Both the position numbers and the translations under genes were made by a program. Positions 8,115 to 17,737 of a stretch of 64,000 nucleotides of DNA are shown here, in pieces. The stretch covers positions 30,171 to 94,170 of the forward strand of contig JAZNSI010000012.1 in NCBI GenBank assembly GCA_045591175.1, in the 5' to 3' direction. A model generated the notes under the pieces. That model made no database searches. It was not told the DNA's origin and was given only the letters and a program-made list of their open reading frames with translations. The DNA is from UBA11524 sp045591175. Its GTDB lineage: Bacteria; Bacillota; Clostridia; Christensenellales; Aristaeellaceae. How positions within the stretch are numbered: position 1 is the first letter of the stretch; every line of letters starts with the position of its first letter.

Positions 8115-9769
8115 CAGGCCTTTGCACCTCCCTGTGTCAGTGTTGCTTCAATGATCAGGTCCTCATCCTGCGCGTCGCAGCTGACGTTGCCGTCCGCAAT
8201 GGAGAATGCCGGCAGTGCGGCGACCGCCTCCCTGCAGCCCACCTGGATGCGCATCCGAAGGGTTCCATCTGCGTATTCAGCAGTCACCACCATCGCGCTC
8301 AGCTGGCCCAACAGTTTCTCCGTCACGTCCTCAAACAGATCGTAGGCAGCGATGATCTGCCCGACATCAGCCTGTCCCTCGCAGTGGCAATCCAGATAGG
8401 TGATCACACCGCACAGGCGCAGATTGTCCAGCGATTCCCTCATACAGGATTCCAGCTCCCGGGCGGAGATCGCAGCCTTTTCCTCGCCCAGCAGGATCAG
8501 ATTGGCGCGGCGTTTGATGTAGGCACTGATCACGCACACCTGGGAAAGCAACAAATTTGCCAGTTCAGGATGCTCCCGGCTCTGCTGAAGCAGCATATCC
8601 ACTTGATTCAGCTGCGGTGCAATCTGCTGTGCAATACGGTCGTACAGGCGGCTCTTTTCTTCGGTCTGCAAGCGGCGTTCCTTCAGGTCGACCTCCGCCT
8701 TCATCAGATCGTAGCTTTCGCCGAGGGTATCGTTGGCGTCATGCAGCTGCTCCGCCAGGTTATTGATGGCCTTCACGTCATCCTGCCAGAAGATATATCC
8801 GCCATGAACGGCCTGTCCGTGCAGGATGGTATCCCCCAGATCAACGACCGCCGACTTAGCCTGCTCCATCACAGGCTTGTCCAGCGGCGCGGCGTTGGCA
8901 GAGGCGTAATGGATATGCTCCTGCCCGTCCACGATCTGTGCAGCAATGGTGGATTTGGCGAACAGCTCCTTATAGTTCATGTTGGAAGGAATGAGGCCGC
9001 TCTGGATAGCGCCCTCCAGCAGCATGATGATGATCAGGCTGTCGATGGCAGTCAGGTCGCACTCAATATAGCCCAGACTGTAGAGGGTCCAAAAGCCGAT
9101 ACCGAAGATCGCGATCAACAGCGGCATAGTCTGGAAGCGCTTGCTGCCGGGCACGCGGCTCTTGACCAGCAGACCGATGACAAAAGACAGCGCAAGCACA
9201 AAAAACCATGCCATCACCGGGATGTACATAAAGCCGTAGCCATAACCGCTGTTGTAGGCTTCAAAGCCGCCCGGGAAGGTGAATACCAGCTGGTGCAGGT
9301 CGTTGGTAAACACAACACCCAGCAAAAACAGCGCCGGAATGAACAGATACCGCATCCACACAGGAGAATGGTAACCTTCGGGCTTGCCGATGTGAGCCAC
9401 CACAAACACGCCGATCAGGGGCACCAGGATCATGGCAATATAGTAGCTGTACCAACAGTAGCGTCCGATGGGCTCCGTCACGATGACATAATCGAATTTG
9501 ATGATGCGTGCAACCTGCCACAGCAGCAACAGCCCGCCCACCGTCAGCAGCATTTTACAGATGCTCGTGTTCAGAATACGCCGCCGGATGGACACGCACC
9601 AGGCAACCGTCAGCGGAACCTGAATGGCCCAGCGCAATGTCATCATAGAGATGGCCAGCAGGGAATCCTCCGTCATGGGATGAAACACAAAGCGCAGCAA
9701 ATACGCAATCAGCAGCGCAGCGGTTATCAACAGCAGATAGGTAATGGAGCGTTTCCTGGACATAAGCAT
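8114..9769 (-). CDS. 7TM sensor protein with degenerate kinase-like C-terminus
   Basis: A 551-residue protein. The first 260 residues hold about seven membrane segments, like the N-terminal 7TM domain of some histidine kinases. A short PAS-like segment follows (NYKELFAKSTIAAQIVDG, then HYASANAA), then a long coiled coil and a dimerisation-like helix pair. The usual phosphoacceptor His position appears to be replaced (RIAQQIAPQLNQ), and no ATP-binding N or G boxes are visible. It may therefore act as a ligand-sensing subunit that controls the downstream kinase rather than as a kinase itself. The ATG at 9769 follows GAGGGG; a TTG one codon earlier is possible. Confidence 0.75.
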   Translation of the reverse strand: MLMSRKRSITYLLLITAALLIAYLLRFVFHPMTEDSLLAISMMTLRWAIQVPLTVAWCVSIRRRILNTSICKMLLTVGGLLLLWQVARIIKFDYVIVTEPIGRYCWYSYYIAMILVPLIGVFVVAHIGKPEGYHSPVWMRYLFIPALFLLGVVFTNDLHQLVFTFPGGFEAYNSGYGYGFMYIPVMAWFFVLALSFVIGLLVKSRVPGSKRFQTMPLLIAIFGIGFWTLYSLGYIECDLTAIDSLIIIMLLEGAIQSGLIPSNMNYKELFAKSTIAAQIVDGQEHIHYASANAAPLDKPVMEQAKSAVVDLGDTILHGQAVHGGYIFWQDDVKAINNLAEQLHDANDTLGESYDLMKAEVDLKERRLQTEEKSRLYDRIAQQIAPQLNQVDMLLQQSREHPELANLLLSQVCVISAYIKRRANLILLGEEKAAISARELESCMRESLDNLRLCGVITYLDCHCEGQADVGQIIAAYDLFEDVTEKLLGQLSAMVVTAEYADGTLRMRIQVGCREAVAALPAFSIADGNVSCDAQDEDLIIEATLTQGGAKA

Positions 9770-9875
9770 CAACGAACCCCTCGATCATACAACACAATTC
9801 ACGCCTGTGGCTGTAACGCAATACAATCCTTTCATGTATTATAGCAGACAATTTTCATCCTGACCACTATACAAA

Positions 9876-9904
9876 AGTATATTTTTCTTACATTTATACT
9901 GCAA
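9876..9904 (-). promoter_or_regulatory. Promoter of the signalling operon
   Basis: TTGCAG and TATACT on the minus strand have a 17-base spacer, about 105 bases before the 7TM gene. The intergenic stretch 9770-10008 is otherwise AT-rich and holds the divergent promoter. Confidence 0.6.
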
Positions 9905-9942
9905 AACAGTACTTTCGTGTAGTCCCCAGGTGAAATGCAATG

Positions 9943-9954
9943 TGGTATACTGAG
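9943..9954 (+). promoter_or_regulatory. Extended -10 promoter for the lipoprotein gene
   Basis: The + strand reads TGGTATACT, a TGnTATACT extended -10 element, about 55 bases before the lipoprotein ATG. No good -35 is visible, so activation by a regulator is plausible. Confidence 0.4.
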
Positions 9955-10008
9955 ACTAGCATATTGTCGGTATCCGCATAATGACTGTTCTGACAAAGGA
10001 TGTAAACC

Positions 10009-10512
10009 ATGCGAATACGTCGTTTTTTCCTATTTTTATTACTCGGGTTGATGCTTCTTCTGTCTGGTTGTCAGCCCGGCAACACCACGCCTCCCGCGCC
10101 AACGCCCAGGTCTGTGCCGGACGCACCGCTGATATCGCTCTCCTTCAGCGAAAGCCATTCCTATCATGTCCGGGTGCAAGGCTATGAATTCCGCGCCGAG
10201 GATGGCAAGTACACCGCATCCTTCGACCTGGCGGACATGGAGGAGCCCTATCCCGTCGCCGTTGATCAGGCGTGGGTGGACACGCTGACCGGCTTCATCC
10301 GCCAGTATGACATGATGGCATGGGACGGATTCCGCGGCAGCGACTCCATGCTGCTGGACGGCACGCACTTCTCCATGCACTTCGGTTTCCAGGACGGAAC
10401 CGCCGTCCACGCCAGCGGCTACGGCAGATTCCCGTCAGACTATGGCGACGCATCCGCTGCGATCGAGGCGCACTTCCTGCAGCTTCTTCCGGAGGACATG
10501 CGCACCTGGTAA
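10009..10512 (+). CDS. Putative lipoprotein
   Basis: A 167-residue protein with a lipoprotein signal: positively charged start, hydrophobic core and lipobox LLSGC with the lipidated Cys at 21. A Pro/Thr-rich linker follows, then a small beta-rich domain containing SHSYHVRVQGYEFRAEDG. I do not recognise the domain. It is divergent from the signalling operon and is the first gene of a rightward exported-protein cluster. It is followed after 70 bases by the large repeat protein. Confidence 0.7.
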   Translation: MRIRRFFLFLLLGLMLLLSGCQPGNTTPPAPTPRSVPDAPLISLSFSESHSYHVRVQGYEFRAEDGKYTASFDLADMEEPYPVAVDQAWVDTLTGFIRQYDMMAWDGFRGSDSMLLDGTHFSMHFGFQDGTAVHASGYGRFPSDYGDASAAIEAHFLQLLPEDMRTW

Positions 10513-10582
10513 TCCCGTTTTCCCTTTTACCCGGCGATTCCATATCGCTTCACATAGAGAATTCACCATGGAGGATAGAAAC

Positions 10583-13500
10583 ATGAAGCTTCGTAGACTG
10601 TTTGCACTGTTGATGGCTGCTTTGATGCTGCTCGGCATGATCCCTGCAGCGCAGGCACAGGACATCTGGTGCCCCGATCTGGGCTTGGAGCACGACTGGA
10701 GTACCCCGGAGTACGATTACGGCACTTGCGAATGGGGCTTCAAATATTGTAAACGCTGCGGAGCCGGCTCCGAAGTACCGCCCCAGCACAAGTGGGTAAC
10801 CCGAACCACCCTTGAACCTGGCTGCGAAACCCCTGGTTACCAGGAAAGCATCTGCTCCTCCTGCAACTCTGAACAGGGCAACCCGCAGGAGATCCCTGCC
10901 CTGGGCCACAACTGGGGCGGCTGGCGCTGGGTTCACGGCGAGCCTCCCTGCAACAGCAACGGCGCCTGGCAGGTACGCGATTGTCAGCGCTGCGGCACTC
11001 AGGAGGACCGCTGGGTTGAGGGCGGTGTGCATTCCTTTGGGCCGTGGCAGACCACCCAGGAAGCGACCTGCATGGCATCCGGCCGTCAGGAGCATACCTG
11101 CACCCGCTGCGGCCATACCGAGTGGAATACCATCCCGAAGCTGGAGCATGTCTTTGGTGAGTGGCATGTAATCACGCCCGCCCAGATTGGCGTGCCCGGC
11201 CTGGAGCAGCGCGACTGCGCCTACGGCTGCGGCACCAATGAACAGCGCCAGATTCCGCCGCTGGATCCGAACAGAACCGACACGGGCAGCAGCTCCGGCC
11301 TGAATGTGTATAAAAAGCTCATTGACAGGCCCGCTGATGAAACCGTCGGGTTTGTGGCGGGTGAACAGATCAGCTATATGATCACCGTGGAAAACAAGAC
11401 CGGTGTGGATCTGTTCAATCTGGAAATCTCCGATCCGCTCAAGAACGGCAATCCTGTCATCGCCACCTATCCGAAGATGCCTGCCGATGAGGGCGTGACA
11501 GTCCACTTTTACTATATCATCACCGATGCGGACGTCGCCAACGGCAGCATTGTCAACACTGCATACGCTTCGGCGGAAACTGCCGGAGGTCTCCCTGTGA
11601 ACGGCACCAGCAACACGGTGACCACCCCGGTGGGGACGAAGTCCGGAGCGAATGATTTCATCGTCGGGACGATCATCCCCACGGAACCGAAGGATCCCGT
11701 CGCTGGTCTGGATATTCGCATGGAAGATACCCTCACCCCTGCAAATGGCGCTTACTATGTGCCCGATGAATGGATTGAGTACCGCTACAACTACGGTAAC
11801 ACCGGCGATGTTGACCTGATGAATGGTACAGTGTATGCGCCAACGGTTCATTCTGGCGGACATTGGACGGTGGTTCCTTCCCTTCCTGCAAATACGGGAA
11901 GCCGTGAGCGGGGACTGCTCCGTCACCGGGTGACTGAACAGGACGCCATCAACGGCAGCATTGACCTTTATGTCTACATTGTTGCTTACGATGCGGATGG
12001 CAATGAATACACAGCCACCAGCAACATCGTCACCGCGCCCTGCGGCTCCGGCGAGCCGGCAAATGTCCCCGGCCTGACCGTTGCCATGACCTACACCAAC
12101 ACCCCCGCCAACGGTTCCTTCTTCACCCCCGGCGAGGCGATCGACTACCTGATCACCGTCACCAACACCGGTGACGTCCCGCTGACGAACCTGCAGGTGG
12201 GCAACTCCTCCTCTGAGGCTGTGATCCCTGCGCCCAGCGAGATCGCCCCTGGCCAGACCATCCAGGTTCCCTACTACAAGCTGGTCTACGAAGGCGACGC
12301 CAAGGCTGGCGGCATCAACAGCTACGGTCATGCCAATGCCTTCAACGGCGACCCCGCCCTGCCTGAGAGCCTCGTCAGCGGCCGTTCCGCCGATGTGTTT
12401 GTTCCCTGCGGCATGGGCGATGGTACGCCCTCTGTCTACTATCTCAAGATCGTGGCCAATGCCCCTGCCAACGGATTGTACTTCACCGAGGGCGAGACCA
12501 TCAAGTACCGCCTGTCCTTCGGCAACAACACCAAGAAGGACATCTACAACATCACCCTGAACGACCCCATGGCCAACACCCGCTCCGTGGCCTTTGCCCG
12601 CAGGCTGAAGGCCGGCGAGTTCCTCATGGGCGAGTTTGAGCACGTCGTCACTGCAGCGGACGTGGAAGCCGGTCAGATCTTCAACACCGCCACCTCCACC
12701 TGGGCTACCAAGGCGGAAGGTGCTCAGACCACCACACCCTCCAACACGGTCGTCACTCCCTGCGGCAGCGGCGTGCCTTCCACAGGCAGCATTGATGCCA
12801 TGCTGGAGAAGTATGTCAAGAACGAACCTGCCAACGGAGAGTACTTCGTCCCCGGCGAGACCATCGAGTATGCGGTCATCTTCATGAACACCTGTCCCCA
12901 TGAGCTGCACGATGTAGAGGTCTACGATCCCCTCAAGGGCGGCAATGAGGATATCACCATTGTCCGCGAGCCCATTGTAGCCCCCAACGGTACACTCTAT
13001 CTGAGCTTCAACTACACCGTCACCGAGGAAGACGCCGCCCGCGGCACGGTGGTGAACACCGCATCCGCCCTGTGGCTCAACCCCGAGACCGAGGAGTGGA
13101 GCAGCTGCGATTCCAACACCGTGACGACGCTCGTTGGTCACGCTGTTTCCACTGATGTGGCCATTATCAAGACGATTGAAAATGCGCCTGCCAACGGTGT
13201 GTACTTCGTGCCCGGCGAAGTGATTCAGTTCGCTGTCGCCGTACAGAACAACAGCGCCAAGACGCTGGACATCGTTGTGCTGACCGATCCGCTGTCCGCG
13301 GACTTCTTCCACGAGCTTCTGGATATCCCCGGCGGCGCAATGGACAGCCGCACCTTCAGCTATACTGTAACTGAGCTCGATGCTGAGATCGGCAGCGTCA
13401 TCAACTACGCCTATGCTGTCGCCTATGTGGACGGCAACCCCACCTCTCTGATCAGCAACACCGCCATCGCGCCCTGCGGCTTCCCTGAGGGTGATGATCC

Positions 13501-14746
13501 CTTCGGTGTGCTGACAGGCCTGGAAATCACCAAGGTAGTGGAGAGCCTGCCCCTCAACGGCAGCTACTACACCGAGGGCGAAACGGTTGCCTACAAGATT
13601 TCCTACACCAACATTGGCGAAATGCCCCTGACCGACGTGATGATCTATGACGCGATGGGCGGCTTGAGCGAGATTGCCACCGCCGAGACGCTGAACCCCG
13701 GCGAAAGCCGCATGTGCTGGTTCAACTATACTGTGACCGCAGCCGATGCGGCCCGCGGCTACATCGCCAACACGGCCATCGGTCAGTTTGAACTGAACGG
13801 CTTCCTCAACAGCGTCAACTCCAACACCGTAGTGGTGGATACCGACGGACAGCCCGATCCCGACGGCTTCGACTTTGTGTGGGGCACCTTCATCCCCACT
13901 GCTCCCGGCGGTTCCGGCGCCGACCATTGCGTCACGACGCTGAATGGCTGGAACAGCAACAGCATCGACACCCAGACCTTCTTCTGTTCCAACCATGCCG
14001 CCCTGCAGGATACCATCAGCATCATGATGAGCACCGCAGCGGACGACGCCAGCAAGCAGCGCGCGTATGAATATGCCATCAGCCTCTGGCAGGCGGATCT
14101 GGAGCAGCAGTATACCGACATACTCGCCATCGCTGATCCCGCAGCCCGCGCGCTCCTGATCAATGAGTATGTGCAGTTCTGCGCATGGGCCGGCAACTAT
14201 CAGACCATGCTGACTGCCCTGTACCCCGATCAGCCCCTGCTGGCTGCAAGGCTGACAGCACAGGTCTGGCAGAATCAGTGTATCGGCCTGTGCGGCGAGT
14301 TTGCCACTGCACCTGCGCAACCCACGGACAGCCTCTCCCTGATGGCGCAGGGCGCGGATGCTCTTACAGCGGCAAACATCTGCACAAAGGAAAGCGCTGC
14401 TGCTTCCGGCGCCATGACCTCCACAGACGTGTTCTGCGCAGAGCACAGCTTCCTCTTCGGCATGACCTCTGCCCTGCTGAGGGGAGAAAACACCGCAGAC
14501 AGCTGGAGTCGCATCGCCCAGATGTGGAAGACTGAACTGAACAAAACCTACAACGCGCTGTATACCGCTGCAGGCGACGAATACAAAGCCGCCTGCCTGA
14601 TCGAGCGCAATATATTCCAAAACTGGCTGACCGCCCGCGAGGCAGAACTGCACCTGCTGTATCCGGAGAATCCGGAGATCGCAGCCGAACTGCTGACCCG
14701 CGAAATCATGACGCATGTCGCCGACCTTTGCGTGGCCGGGCAGTGA
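10583..14746 (+). CDS. Large secreted Cys-rich/DUF11-like repeat protein
   Basis: A 1387-residue exported protein. The signal peptide ends near PAAQA (about residue 22). Residues about 25-235 hold Cys-rich repeats of the CxxCG...IPxLGH type. Residues about 237-1095 hold seven beta-sandwich repeats of the DUF11/DUF7507 type, most carrying PANGxYFxPGExI and NTVxTPCGSG-like joins. The C-terminus (about 1112-1240 and 1280-1387) has two copies of an unrecognised helical domain with FCxxH, W-x3-L-x3-Y and a final C-x2-3-C or C. No sortase motif or membrane anchor is seen. I chose the ATG at 10583 because GGAGGATAG lies just before it. A role in adhesion or surface structure is inference. Confidence 0.8.
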   Translation: MKLRRLFALLMAALMLLGMIPAAQAQDIWCPDLGLEHDWSTPEYDYGTCEWGFKYCKRCGAGSEVPPQHKWVTRTTLEPGCETPGYQESICSSCNSEQGNPQEIPALGHNWGGWRWVHGEPPCNSNGAWQVRDCQRCGTQEDRWVEGGVHSFGPWQTTQEATCMASGRQEHTCTRCGHTEWNTIPKLEHVFGEWHVITPAQIGVPGLEQRDCAYGCGTNEQRQIPPLDPNRTDTGSSSGLNVYKKLIDRPADETVGFVAGEQISYMITVENKTGVDLFNLEISDPLKNGNPVIATYPKMPADEGVTVHFYYIITDADVANGSIVNTAYASAETAGGLPVNGTSNTVTTPVGTKSGANDFIVGTIIPTEPKDPVAGLDIRMEDTLTPANGAYYVPDEWIEYRYNYGNTGDVDLMNGTVYAPTVHSGGHWTVVPSLPANTGSRERGLLRHRVTEQDAINGSIDLYVYIVAYDADGNEYTATSNIVTAPCGSGEPANVPGLTVAMTYTNTPANGSFFTPGEAIDYLITVTNTGDVPLTNLQVGNSSSEAVIPAPSEIAPGQTIQVPYYKLVYEGDAKAGGINSYGHANAFNGDPALPESLVSGRSADVFVPCGMGDGTPSVYYLKIVANAPANGLYFTEGETIKYRLSFGNNTKKDIYNITLNDPMANTRSVAFARRLKAGEFLMGEFEHVVTAADVEAGQIFNTATSTWATKAEGAQTTTPSNTVVTPCGSGVPSTGSIDAMLEKYVKNEPANGEYFVPGETIEYAVIFMNTCPHELHDVEVYDPLKGGNEDITIVREPIVAPNGTLYLSFNYTVTEEDAARGTVVNTASALWLNPETEEWSSCDSNTVTTLVGHAVSTDVAIIKTIENAPANGVYFVPGEVIQFAVAVQNNSAKTLDIVVLTDPLSADFFHELLDIPGGAMDSRTFSYTVTELDAEIGSVINYAYAVAYVDGNPTSLISNTAIAPCGFPEGDDPFGVLTGLEITKVVESLPLNGSYYTEGETVAYKISYTNIGEMPLTDVMIYDAMGGLSEIATAETLNPGESRMCWFNYTVTAADAARGYIANTAIGQFELNGFLNSVNSNTVVVDTDGQPDPDGFDFVWGTFIPTAPGGSGADHCVTTLNGWNSNSIDTQTFFCSNHAALQDTISIMMSTAADDASKQRAYEYAISLWQADLEQQYTDILAIADPAARALLINEYVQFCAWAGNYQTMLTALYPDQPLLAARLTAQVWQNQCIGLCGEFATAPAQPTDSLSLMAQGADALTAANICTKESAAASGAMTSTDVFCAEHSFLFGMTSALLRGENTADSWSRIAQMWKTELNKTYNALYTAAGDEYKAACLIERNIFQNWLTAREAELHLLYPENPEIAAELLTREIMTHVADLCVAGQ

Positions 14747-14754
14747 ATCACCGA

Positions 14755-14790
14755 ATCAGCTGCCGGGCGGACACCTTCCCGGCAGCTGAT
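14755..14790 (+). terminator. Hairpin after the large repeat protein
   Basis: ATCAGCTGCCGGG pairs perfectly with CCCGGCAGCTGAT. The following T run is weak (CATACACAGTTTTCG), so it may be a partial terminator or an mRNA-processing hairpin inside the cluster. Confidence 0.55.
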
Positions 14791-14836
14791 CATACACAGT
14801 TTTCGCTTCCTCCTCCCATAATGAAAGGATGATACC

Positions 14837-17659
14837 ATGAAGAAGTTTCTGAGCCTGCTGCTGGCAGTGATGATGCTGCTGGGCTGCCTCCCCGCGATGG
14901 CGGAAGATGATCCCGAATGGAAAATCGATCAGTACACGGGCCTTGTTTCCAGAAAATCTGCTGCGGAAAAGCTGGATAGCATCGTCGTTCCGGCTGAGGT
15001 GGATGGCATGGCCGTGCGCGGCATTGAATACATGGCCTTCAACATGCACAAGAATTTTAAGCAGCTGACCATTGCGGACAGCGCAGCCATGCTTGACCGT
15101 CGCGTGCTGCGGGATCTGCCCAAGCTGGAAGCGGTGGATCTGCCCGAGAACCTGCTGGTCATCCGCGAGGGCAACTTCACCAACCTGCCCAAGCTGAGCA
15201 ACGTGGTCATCCCGGCCAATGTGGTGCTTGTCCACAGCTCCTTCAACAAGTGTACGAGCCTCACCAGCATCACCTTTGAGGGTATGTGCCCCATCTTCGT
15301 GACGGCGGGCACCTTCGGCATGTTCACCGATCTGCCCGCGGACTGCGTGATCTACGTGCCCGACAATCAGGTCAGCGCCTACAAGGCAGCCTTTGCCGAC
15401 CGGGAGGACGTCGTAGCCCGCATCCAGCCCAGCGGCAAGAACGCCGAGCGCATCGACCGGCCCGCCTCTGAAAGCGACATCGCCTTCGATGCCTCTACCG
15501 GCACCATCACCGGCTACACCGGCACTGCCGACTACCTGGTGATCCCCGCCACGATCGGCGGCGTGCAGGTGAAGCACATCGCGGACTTCGCATTTGAAAC
15601 GAATGTGTGCTGCATCATCATCCCCGAGGGTGTGGAAACCATCGGCCGGTACAGCCTGGGCCGTGAGCTTGTGAGCTATGTGTCCCTGCCCTCCACCCTG
15701 ACAAATGTGGGCTCCGGCGCATTCTCCAGCAGCTATGTGAGCGCGATCTCCTATCCTGCTGCTACCGTGCCGGCATATGAAGCGGCTGCTTTCGAGGCCG
15801 TCAAGAGCGACGCCTGGCAGCTGATCCTGCCCTACGGCACCAGCCAGGAGCAGGTGGACGCCTTCGCGGCTTACATGGCACCCTCCGCGCCCAAGGCGGT
15901 GGTCAAGGCCTCCATCATCGAGCCTTATTCCTTCCCCAAGCTGGACGCTGAGGCCGGCGCTCCCTACATCGGCAACTGGACTGCCGTAGCAGTCACTGAC
16001 GGCACCGACTTCTACGGCATGGATCTGCTGGGCATGAGCATGAATGTTGTGCTGAATGATGACGGCGCCGGCACCGTGGATATGGACGGCGATGCGACTT
16101 CCGGCGGCTGGTATGTGGAGGATGGCACGGCCATCTTCGCGCCCATCCTGGAGGAGGGCGGTCAGCCCGTGCCCGAGGAGGCCATGCCCTTCACGCTGGA
16201 TGAAAACGGCCGCATGTGCCTCGACCTGGGCGGCCTCATCGTCCTGATGGAGAAGGAGGGTGCGGAATATGCCGTGCCCGCCATCCCCGAAAAGCCCTGG
16301 CCCGATCTTGACGCCGACAAGGCCCAGTACTACGTGGGCACCTGGGACGCCGTGAGCTACATCGTTGACGGCGAGACCTACGATGCAGCCCTGATGGGCC
16401 CCATGACCCTGATCCTGAATGCTGACGGTACTGCTCAGATGACCGAGGGTGAGGAAGAGGCTTACGAGCTGCGCTGGTACGCTGAAAGCTACTCCGCCTA
16501 TGTCGGCCCGGCAATGAGCGCGCTGGCGGAGATCTACTTCGACATGAACGGCAATCTGGAGATGCTGCAGGACGGCTCAAAGATCATCTTTGCGCCCCAT
16601 GTGGATGCAACGCCCGTCCCCACCGCTGAGCCCACGCCCGTTCCCACCCCCGAACCCGTCATCAACCCCACCGAGGGCGGCGAGCATCTGCTGGGCGACT
16701 GGTACGACGACCTGGGCAACAAGCTGACCCTGGCTGCTGACGGCAGCATGACCTACACCTACGCCTCCGACGGCTGGACTTACAATGAAAAGTGGGCCGT
16801 TGTGGACGGTGAGGCCGTCGTCACTGAAGGCCGCTGGGAAGGCGCTGCCATCTATCTGCGGGACGGCATTGTGTTCATTGACAACGACGAGGGCATCTTC
16901 CAGCTCTTCAGCGCGGACGGTGATCTGTCTGCCTACTACGGCGAGGATGACGAAGATTACGACATGCCCCAGGCCCAGCCCATTGGTAACGAGGGCGAAC
17001 CCTACTTCGGCGCCTGGAAGGGTGACATGTTCGGCATGGAGGTCATCCTGAGCCTGAATCAGGACGGCACCTGCGCCATGGAAATGTTCGGTGAATCCGA
17101 GCCCGGCGTCTGGTCCATTGTGGACGGCAAGGCCAACATCATGGGCGACGAGATCTTCGTTGATGGCGATGGCAACCTGGTGTACGAATCCATGGGAATC
17201 ATCTTCACCAAGGTGGAAACTGAAGAAGCCACCGGCGACGATGGCGAAATGTCCGAGGAAGAGCAGATGCTGGCTTTGCTGGCGCTCCTGGCCCAGATGG
17301 CCGAGCAGGAGAATGGTGGCGAAGCGGAGCAGCCCCAGGACGGTCCCTCTTATACGGATACGACCTTTGTGCTGACCAAAGCAGAGACGGTCTTCAACGG
17401 GATGAGCTTCCCTGTGGATGCAGCAGCCTTCGGCGAGTACACCGTGCGTTTCAACGGCAACGGTTCTGCGCAGCTGGTGCAGTCCGGCCTGGCTCTGCCT
17501 TCCGAGTACCTGACCTGGTCCAACAACGACGCCGGCGAGTATGTCATCGACTACTCTGTCAACGGCGTGCCGGTCATGGAGTACGTATTCGTCCCCGCCG
17601 ATGGTGCGCTGACCTTTGATTACTACGGCACCCTGATGACCTTTACTCCGGCTGAATAA
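14837..17659 (+). CDS. Secreted LRR_5 (BspA-like) and beta-repeat protein
   Basis: A 940-residue exported protein. The signal peptide ends near LPAMA (residue 22). BspA-type leucine-rich segments lie at about 24-200 and 225-340 (IVVPAEVDGMAVRGIEYMAF; VIPATIGGVQVKHIADFAF). From about 370 to the end there are five lipocalin-like or GxW beta units, each opening with Y-x-G-x-W and containing NxDGT and a late IF-x-P or F-x-K strand. A Pro/Thr linker with PTPVPTPEPV sits near 595-610. It is probably a surface-binding protein. AAAGGATG precedes the ATG. It shares signal peptide style and cluster orientation with its neighbours. Confidence 0.75.
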   Translation: MKKFLSLLLAVMMLLGCLPAMAEDDPEWKIDQYTGLVSRKSAAEKLDSIVVPAEVDGMAVRGIEYMAFNMHKNFKQLTIADSAAMLDRRVLRDLPKLEAVDLPENLLVIREGNFTNLPKLSNVVIPANVVLVHSSFNKCTSLTSITFEGMCPIFVTAGTFGMFTDLPADCVIYVPDNQVSAYKAAFADREDVVARIQPSGKNAERIDRPASESDIAFDASTGTITGYTGTADYLVIPATIGGVQVKHIADFAFETNVCCIIIPEGVETIGRYSLGRELVSYVSLPSTLTNVGSGAFSSSYVSAISYPAATVPAYEAAAFEAVKSDAWQLILPYGTSQEQVDAFAAYMAPSAPKAVVKASIIEPYSFPKLDAEAGAPYIGNWTAVAVTDGTDFYGMDLLGMSMNVVLNDDGAGTVDMDGDATSGGWYVEDGTAIFAPILEEGGQPVPEEAMPFTLDENGRMCLDLGGLIVLMEKEGAEYAVPAIPEKPWPDLDADKAQYYVGTWDAVSYIVDGETYDAALMGPMTLILNADGTAQMTEGEEEAYELRWYAESYSAYVGPAMSALAEIYFDMNGNLEMLQDGSKIIFAPHVDATPVPTAEPTPVPTPEPVINPTEGGEHLLGDWYDDLGNKLTLAADGSMTYTYASDGWTYNEKWAVVDGEAVVTEGRWEGAAIYLRDGIVFIDNDEGIFQLFSADGDLSAYYGEDDEDYDMPQAQPIGNEGEPYFGAWKGDMFGMEVILSLNQDGTCAMEMFGESEPGVWSIVDGKANIMGDEIFVDGDGNLVYESMGIIFTKVETEEATGDDGEMSEEEQMLALLALLAQMAEQENGGEAEQPQDGPSYTDTTFVLTKAETVFNGMSFPVDAAAFGEYTVRFNGNGSAQLVQSGLALPSEYLTWSNNDAGEYVIDYSVNGVPVMEYVFVPADGALTFDYYGTLMTFTPAE

Positions 17660-17678
17660 GCATAATTGAATCCACATG

Positions 17679-17706
17679 CTGCCTGCCGGTATACTCTGGC
17701 AGGCAG
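17679..17706 (+). terminator. Hairpin between LRR and PG-binding protein genes
   Basis: CTGCCTGCC pairs with GGCAGGCAG. It is followed by TGTGCCTTTATT, a weak T-rich stretch. It is probably a partial terminator. Confidence 0.4.
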
Positions 17707-17737
17707 TGTGCCTTTATTCGCAAAGGAGGAACCAAAC

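Noticed and set aside
10550..14716. 1388-codon open frame antisense to the large repeat protein
   Set aside because: It is a codon-bias shadow in GC-rich DNA; the + strand has a ribosome site, signal peptide and repeats.
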